From: Bacillota bacterium | Lineage (GTDB): Bacteria > Bacillota > Clostridia > Acetivibrionales > DTU013 | Length of the DNA stretch: 9,093 nt | Direction of reading: 5' to 3' | Assembly (NCBI GenBank): GCA_023411715.1 | Contig: JAEYOM010000208.1 | Coordinates: 1 to 9,093 of the forward strand | Shown: positions 5,852 through 9,093 of the stretch, piece after piece | Layout: every line of letters begins with the position of its first letter | How positions within the stretch are numbered: the first letter of the stretch is position 1 | Translations under genes and position numbers: made by a program | The notes under the pieces: generated by a model | Seen by the model: only the letters and a program-made list of their open reading frames with translations | Told to the model about the DNA's origin: nothing | Databases searched by the model: none

Positions 5852-6544
5852 ATGATAATAAAAAACAGAGAGAGGGTGGAGCTTATAATAACAGTCCACG
5901 ATATCAAGAAAAATGAAGAGGTAAAGACATTCCTTACTATTGCCGAGACACAGATGCGTGTCCTTGGCTATACCGAGCATTCGTTCAGACACGTTGGTAT
6001 AGTGTCGGGAACGGCGGGAAATATTATGGAACATTTGGGATACCCCGAACGTGAGGTAGAGCTTGCAAGGATTGCAGGCTATCTGCATGACATTGGAAAT
6101 GCGGTTAACAGGACCGATCATGCGCATACGGGGGCTATCATGGCATATCAGCTCCTGACCAAAATGGGAATGGACATCGATGAAGCCGCAGATGTAATGG
6201 CGGCCATAGGAAATCATGACGAGCAAACCGGGACGGCTGTGAGCAATATCTCGGCGGCGCTTATACTTGCCGATAAATCGGACGTTCATAGAAGCCGGGT
6301 CAGAAATACCGATTTCGCCACGTTCGATATCCATGACCGCGTAAACTATGCGGTTGAACGATCCGTTATATCTGTCGACAAGGAAAAGAAGACGGCGGAT
6401 CTTGTCCTAAAGATAGATACGGCGATATGCCCGGTCATGGATTATTTCGAGATATTTCTCGTAAGAATGACAATGAACAGAAGGGCGGCGGCGTTTTTAG
6501 GGCTGCAATTCCAACTGTTCGTCAACGACTCAAAGCTTATCTGA
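5852..6544 (+). CDS. HD-domain phosphohydrolase
   Basis: A cytoplasmic protein of up to 230 residues in the HD metal-dependent phosphohydrolase superfamily. The metal-binding series is complete: H47 (SFRHVG), H79-D80 (YLHDIGN), H90/H92 (DHAHTG), H122-D123 (GNHDE) and D141 (ILADKSDVHR). This spacing, with several helical histidines, is closer to HD-GYP/YqeK-like enzymes acting on nucleotides or signalling nucleotides than to simple phosphatases, but the substrate cannot be read from the sequence. The last 60 residues form a probable beta-rich tail. It lies between scfB and secD, an arrangement I recall as recurrent in Clostridia. The start is uncertain: ATG 5852 has only a weak site (AGAAG), while a strong purine-rich site (GGTGGAG, 5875-5881) lies before in-frame ATA codons at 5885 and 5888. 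Residues 1-12 may not be native. Confidence 0.85.
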   Translation: MIIKNRERVELIITVHDIKKNEEVKTFLTIAETQMRVLGYTEHSFRHVGIVSGTAGNIMEHLGYPEREVELARIAGYLHDIGNAVNRTDHAHTGAIMAYQLLTKMGMDIDEAADVMAAIGNHDEQTGTAVSNISAALILADKSDVHRSRVRNTDFATFDIHDRVNYAVERSVISVDKEKKTADLVLKIDTAICPVMDYFEIFLVRMTMNRRAAAFLGLQFQLFVNDSKLI

Positions 6545-6583
6545 ATTGCTTAAAACATCCATTTCTCTAGGAGGGATTTTGTA

Positions 6584-6612
6584 TTGACTGGCTTGTACGA
6601 TAGATATATAAT
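6584..6612 (+). promoter_or_regulatory. Probable sigma-A promoter of secDF
   Basis: TTGACT (6584-6589), 17-bp spacer, TATAAT (6607-6612): eleven of twelve consensus bases at optimal spacing. Transcription would begin near 6619, some 33 bases before the secD start. It would let the essential export genes be expressed independently of the SCIFF genes upstream. Confidence 0.75.
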
Positions 6613-6655
6613 AACTTCATGTGGTTACGAAAAAAAGGGGGATTTTTACAGATGA
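6584..6655 (+). other. Possible 23-codon leader ORF coupled to secD
   Basis: An AGGAGGG ribosome-binding site (6569-6575) has no ORF of any length other than a TTG-initiated frame at 6584. It encodes MTGLYDRYIITSCGYEKKGDFYR and stops at TGA 6653-6655, sharing ATGA with the secD start. It could couple or regulate secD translation on read-through transcripts. It has no hydrophobic segment and overlaps promoter bases, so it may be coincidental. Confidence 0.25.
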
Positions 6656-7959
6656 GAGGGAACAACGGGATTAAATTCTTCCTCGTTATTGCCTTGATTG
6701 CCGTGTTGACATATATTTGTTTCGCGGGCAATCTTTTTGGCATTAAGATTCCCGGTGCCATGGATATCGTTCCAGGTATCGACATCAACGGAGGAATTGA
6801 CGCAACGCTTTATGCCGTAACGGACAACAACCGTAAACCTACGCAGAAGGAACTTGACACTGCCAAAGTAATTATTGGCAAAAGACTTGACAAGGAAGGA
6901 ATACTTGACAGGGATCTCTCTACAGATGTGGCTAACGGCAGGATCGTTCTCAGGATACCGTATGCCAAGGGCGAAACCAACTTTGATCCTGAAGCTACGA
7001 TGACGAAATTGGTTAAAACAGCTTTGCTGACATTTCAGGAAGTCGATGAAAGCAAAAGGGATGCAAACAGAAATCCGACGTATGATGAGAGTAAAATAAT
7101 TCTGGGAGGCACGGATGTTATCGACGCGACGCCGCAGAAGAACCCTGATAACGGCGGTATGCAGGTAGAACTGAAATTTAATTCTGCCGGACAAAAGAAA
7201 TTCTCCGATGCCACTGCTAGACTTATAGGTAAGCAAATTGCCATTTTCATGGACGACCAATTTATATCGGAAGCTCAGGTCCAGACACATATCACTTCCG
7301 GCGATGCAAGGATAACTCTTGGTACATCGTCGGACAATGCCGCCACCGCGGAAGCAAAGGATCTTGCCGATACGATAAGATCCGGCGCGCTGCCGTTCAA
7401 ACTTACGACGGAGTCAATGAACTCAATCAGCCCTCTGCTCGGCAAGGGAGCTCTTGATATCACGATTAAGGCATTCATTGTGGCATATCTGCTGATCGCG
7501 TTCTTCATGATCTTCTATTACAGGCTTCCCGGACTTATAGCGTCGATCGCGCTGTTCGCACTGGCTATAATGACGCTGCTTGCAATCTCATGGCTGAACA
7601 TCACGATGACCATATCCGGTCTGGCCGGCGTTGTATTGGCGGTCGGCATGGGCGTCGATGCTAACGTCATCATATTTGAACGAATAAAGGAAGAAATGCG
7701 TGCAGGAAAGACGCTCAAGGCCGCTATCGACCTTGGGTTTAAGAGAGCATTAGCCGCCATCATCGACGGTAACGTTACCACGTTGATCGTAGCTGTGATA
7801 ATGGGTTATTTCGGCACAGGCATCATGATATCGTTCGCATACACGCTGTTCGCAGGCGTGCTCATAAGCTTCTTCACAGCGATCACGCTCACGAAGACGA
7901 TGCTGAACGGAATAGCTGGTATCGACGCGGCCAAGAGACCTTGGCTGTATGGCATATAA
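6652..7959 (+). CDS. secD: Protein translocase subunit SecD
   Basis: A 435-residue membrane protein that, with SecF, uses the proton gradient to help preproteins complete passage through SecYEG. One N-terminal membrane span (about 8-27) leads to the outside P1 domain, which starts with the conserved PGIDINGGIDATLYAV (motif D1 region, 41-56). Five more spans follow from about 272 to 415. The proton-pathway motif DANVIIFERIKEE begins at D336, equivalent to the essential Asp of the SecD family. The P1 domain is shorter than in E. coli, as usual in Gram-positives. ATG 6652 is chosen because GGGGGA stands about 10 bases upstream and the typical short basic start (MRGNNGIKFFLVIAL) follows; an in-frame ATG at 6619 would lie at the predicted transcript start. 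SecF begins 15 bases after the stop. Confidence 0.96.
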   Translation: MRGNNGIKFFLVIALIAVLTYICFAGNLFGIKIPGAMDIVPGIDINGGIDATLYAVTDNNRKPTQKELDTAKVIIGKRLDKEGILDRDLSTDVANGRIVLRIPYAKGETNFDPEATMTKLVKTALLTFQEVDESKRDANRNPTYDESKIILGGTDVIDATPQKNPDNGGMQVELKFNSAGQKKFSDATARLIGKQIAIFMDDQFISEAQVQTHITSGDARITLGTSSDNAATAEAKDLADTIRSGALPFKLTTESMNSISPLLGKGALDITIKAFIVAYLLIAFFMIFYYRLPGLIASIALFALAIMTLLAISWLNITMTISGLAGVVLAVGMGVDANVIIFERIKEEMRAGKTLKAAIDLGFKRALAAIIDGNVTTLIVAVIMGYFGTGIMISFAYTLFAGVLISFFTAITLTKTMLNGIAGIDAAKRPWLYGI

Positions 7960-7974
7960 GGAGGAGGCGCAGAC

Positions 7975-8931
7975 ATGGTAGATTTAATGGCTAAAAAGAA
8001 TATCTTCTTTGTATTGTCCATTCTCATATTCATTACGGGAATCATTGCCACATTCGTCAACGGTGTGAAGCTGGACATACAGTTCGAAGGCGGAACGATA
8101 ATGCAGATACAGATGCCGAACGACCAGTTCGAAACGGAACGTGCGGCAGCTATCGTAGAGGAATCCATAGGAAAGCGTGCGAGCGTACAGAAATCGACAA
8201 CGTACAACCCTAATGATGCTTCAAAAAATATTACGCTTATGGTCCTCAATATTGGCAGCAGCGAGACGCTGAACGATACCGAAAGAACTACAGTGCTCGC
8301 AGCTCTGAAAAAGGAATACAATATACCCAATGACGCTCAGATCACGGTAAACAGTGTTGCTCCGTTCATAGGAGACGAAATCAAAACGAATGCAATGTAT
8401 GCGATCATACTGTCAGCAATTATCATTATACTTTACGTATGGTACAGGTTCAGGGTAATGCATGGACTTTCCGCAGGTGTTTTCGCTGTGTTGGCTCTAG
8501 TTCACGACTGTTTCGTTATGTATGCCGTATATGTACTGTTCATGATACCGATCAACGACTCGTTCGTTGCCGCCGTACTGACTATCATAGGTTATTCCAT
8601 CAACGATACGGTGGTCATATACGACAGGATAAGAGAAAATACGAGGCTCATGCGTAAGGCGCCTGTCCATGAGCTTGTCAATACGAGCGTAATGCAGACG
8701 CTGGCAAGATCGATCAATACATCGGTCTGCACACTGATAAGCGTTATTGTACTTTATGTCTTCGCTGCATACTTTAACATCTCGTCGCTCAAGGATTTTT
8801 CATTCCCGCTGGTTGTCGGTATAATAAGCGGTTGCTACTCTACGATATTCATAGCAAGCCCGCTGTATATGGTATGGCAGGAGAGGAACATTAAAAAGAA
8901 AGCTGCTGCGCGCAAGCCAGCCAAAGCTTGA
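7975..8931 (+). CDS. secF: Protein translocase subunit SecF
   Basis: A 318-residue partner of SecD in the proton-driven accessory translocase. The first span is at about 8-28, followed by LDIQFEGGT (33-41), the SecF form of the D1 motif, then the small outside P4 domain. Five more spans run from about 141 to 298. The conserved proton-pathway residues appear in SINDTVVIYDRIREN (D211) and LARSINTS (R245); their 34-residue separation equals that of D213 and R247 in E. coli SecF. The C-terminus is basic (NIKKKAAARKPAKA), expected in the cytoplasm. The ribosome-binding site AGGAGGAGG begins at the secD stop codon, 7 bases before ATG 7975, so the two are co-translated. SecD and SecF are separate proteins here, unlike the fused SecDF of Bacillus subtilis. 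Confidence 0.96.
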   Translation: MVDLMAKKNIFFVLSILIFITGIIATFVNGVKLDIQFEGGTIMQIQMPNDQFETERAAAIVEESIGKRASVQKSTTYNPNDASKNITLMVLNIGSSETLNDTERTTVLAALKKEYNIPNDAQITVNSVAPFIGDEIKTNAMYAIILSAIIIILYVWYRFRVMHGLSAGVFAVLALVHDCFVMYAVYVLFMIPINDSFVAAVLTIIGYSINDTVVIYDRIRENTRLMRKAPVHELVNTSVMQTLARSINTSVCTLISVIVLYVFAAYFNISSLKDFSFPLVVGIISGCYSTIFIASPLYMVWQERNIKKKAAARKPAKA

Positions 8932-8967
8932 TGCAGCGATCTGACTATAAAGCAATAAATAGACTTG

Positions 8968-8997
8968 AAGCCGGTATATTCGATATACCGGCTTTTC
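8968..8997 (+). terminator. Intrinsic terminator after secF
   Basis: A perfect stem GCCGGTATAT (8970-8979), loop TCG, ATATACCGGC (8983-8992), extended by two A-T pairs and followed by TTTTCT. It ends the scf-secDF operon 36 bases after the secF stop. The remaining bases to 9093 hold no gene I can support. Confidence 0.93.
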
Positions 8998-9093
8998 TGC
9001 ATAGTTTGGATTTATCTGCTCTATGCATTTGAATTATTTGCGCCGGCAGTTTTAATGGCGGGAACTGGATACCAAAGCTAAATAAAATTGGAT

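Noticed and set aside
6646..7290. Minus-strand frame of 214 codons opposite secD
   Set aside because: Shadow of the SecD P1 domain; the secD frame carries clear family motifs.
9000..9093. Possible gene or promoter at the right edge
   Set aside because: No open frame with a start signal and no convincing -35/-10 pair in the remaining 94 bases.

Overview
The window looks like chromosomal DNA from a member of the class Clostridia. The main evidence is a SCIFF ranthipeptide precursor with its dedicated radical SAM maturase, a pair nearly universal in that class and largely confined to it. Strong Gram-positive Shine-Dalgarno sites (GGAGGTG, AGGAGGAGG), consensus sigma-A promoters and a BlaI/M56 regulatory pair fit this. 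Genus or species cannot be named from the sequence alone.

Left half (1-3750), all on the minus strand and read right to left: a BlaI-family repressor, an M56 (BlaR1/MecR1-like) membrane metalloprotease, an ABC ATPase, a lipoprotein, and the start of an ABC-2-type permease that runs off the left edge. The genes are packed like an operon, with gaps of 1, 88, 3 and 32 bp. One near-perfect promoter (TTGACA, 17 bp, TATAAT) drives it, and operator-like dyads overlap the promoter and probable start of transcription. The inferred logic is that an extracellular stress, probably a cell-envelope antibiotic or peptide, activates the protease, the repressor is removed, and an export or protection transporter is made. 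The protease lacks the penicillin-binding sensor domain of true BlaR1 and instead carries a short tail with a tandem 20-residue repeat.

Middle (about 3750-4065): a spacer of roughly 300 bp with no convincing gene. It holds a compact palindrome plus direct repeat near 4007-4038.

Right half (4066-8997), all on the plus strand: promoter, scfA (46-residue six-cysteine precursor), a 12-bp hairpin, scfB (radical SAM/SPASM maturase), a 10-bp tandem repeat, an HD-domain phosphohydrolase, a second promoter, then secD and secF, ending at a clear intrinsic terminator. ScfB is expected to install a Cys-to-Thr thioether in ScfA, and SecD/SecF use the proton-motive force to help Sec-dependent export. Whether the HD protein or SecDF takes part in the fate of the peptide is unproven, although the gene order suggests a link.

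The most notable observations are the hairpin separating precursor from maturase, a strong ribosome-binding site and short uORF overlapping the secD promoter and start codon, a strong ribosome-binding site aimed at ATA codons in the HD gene, and the sensor-less repeat-tailed M56 protease in a transporter operon.
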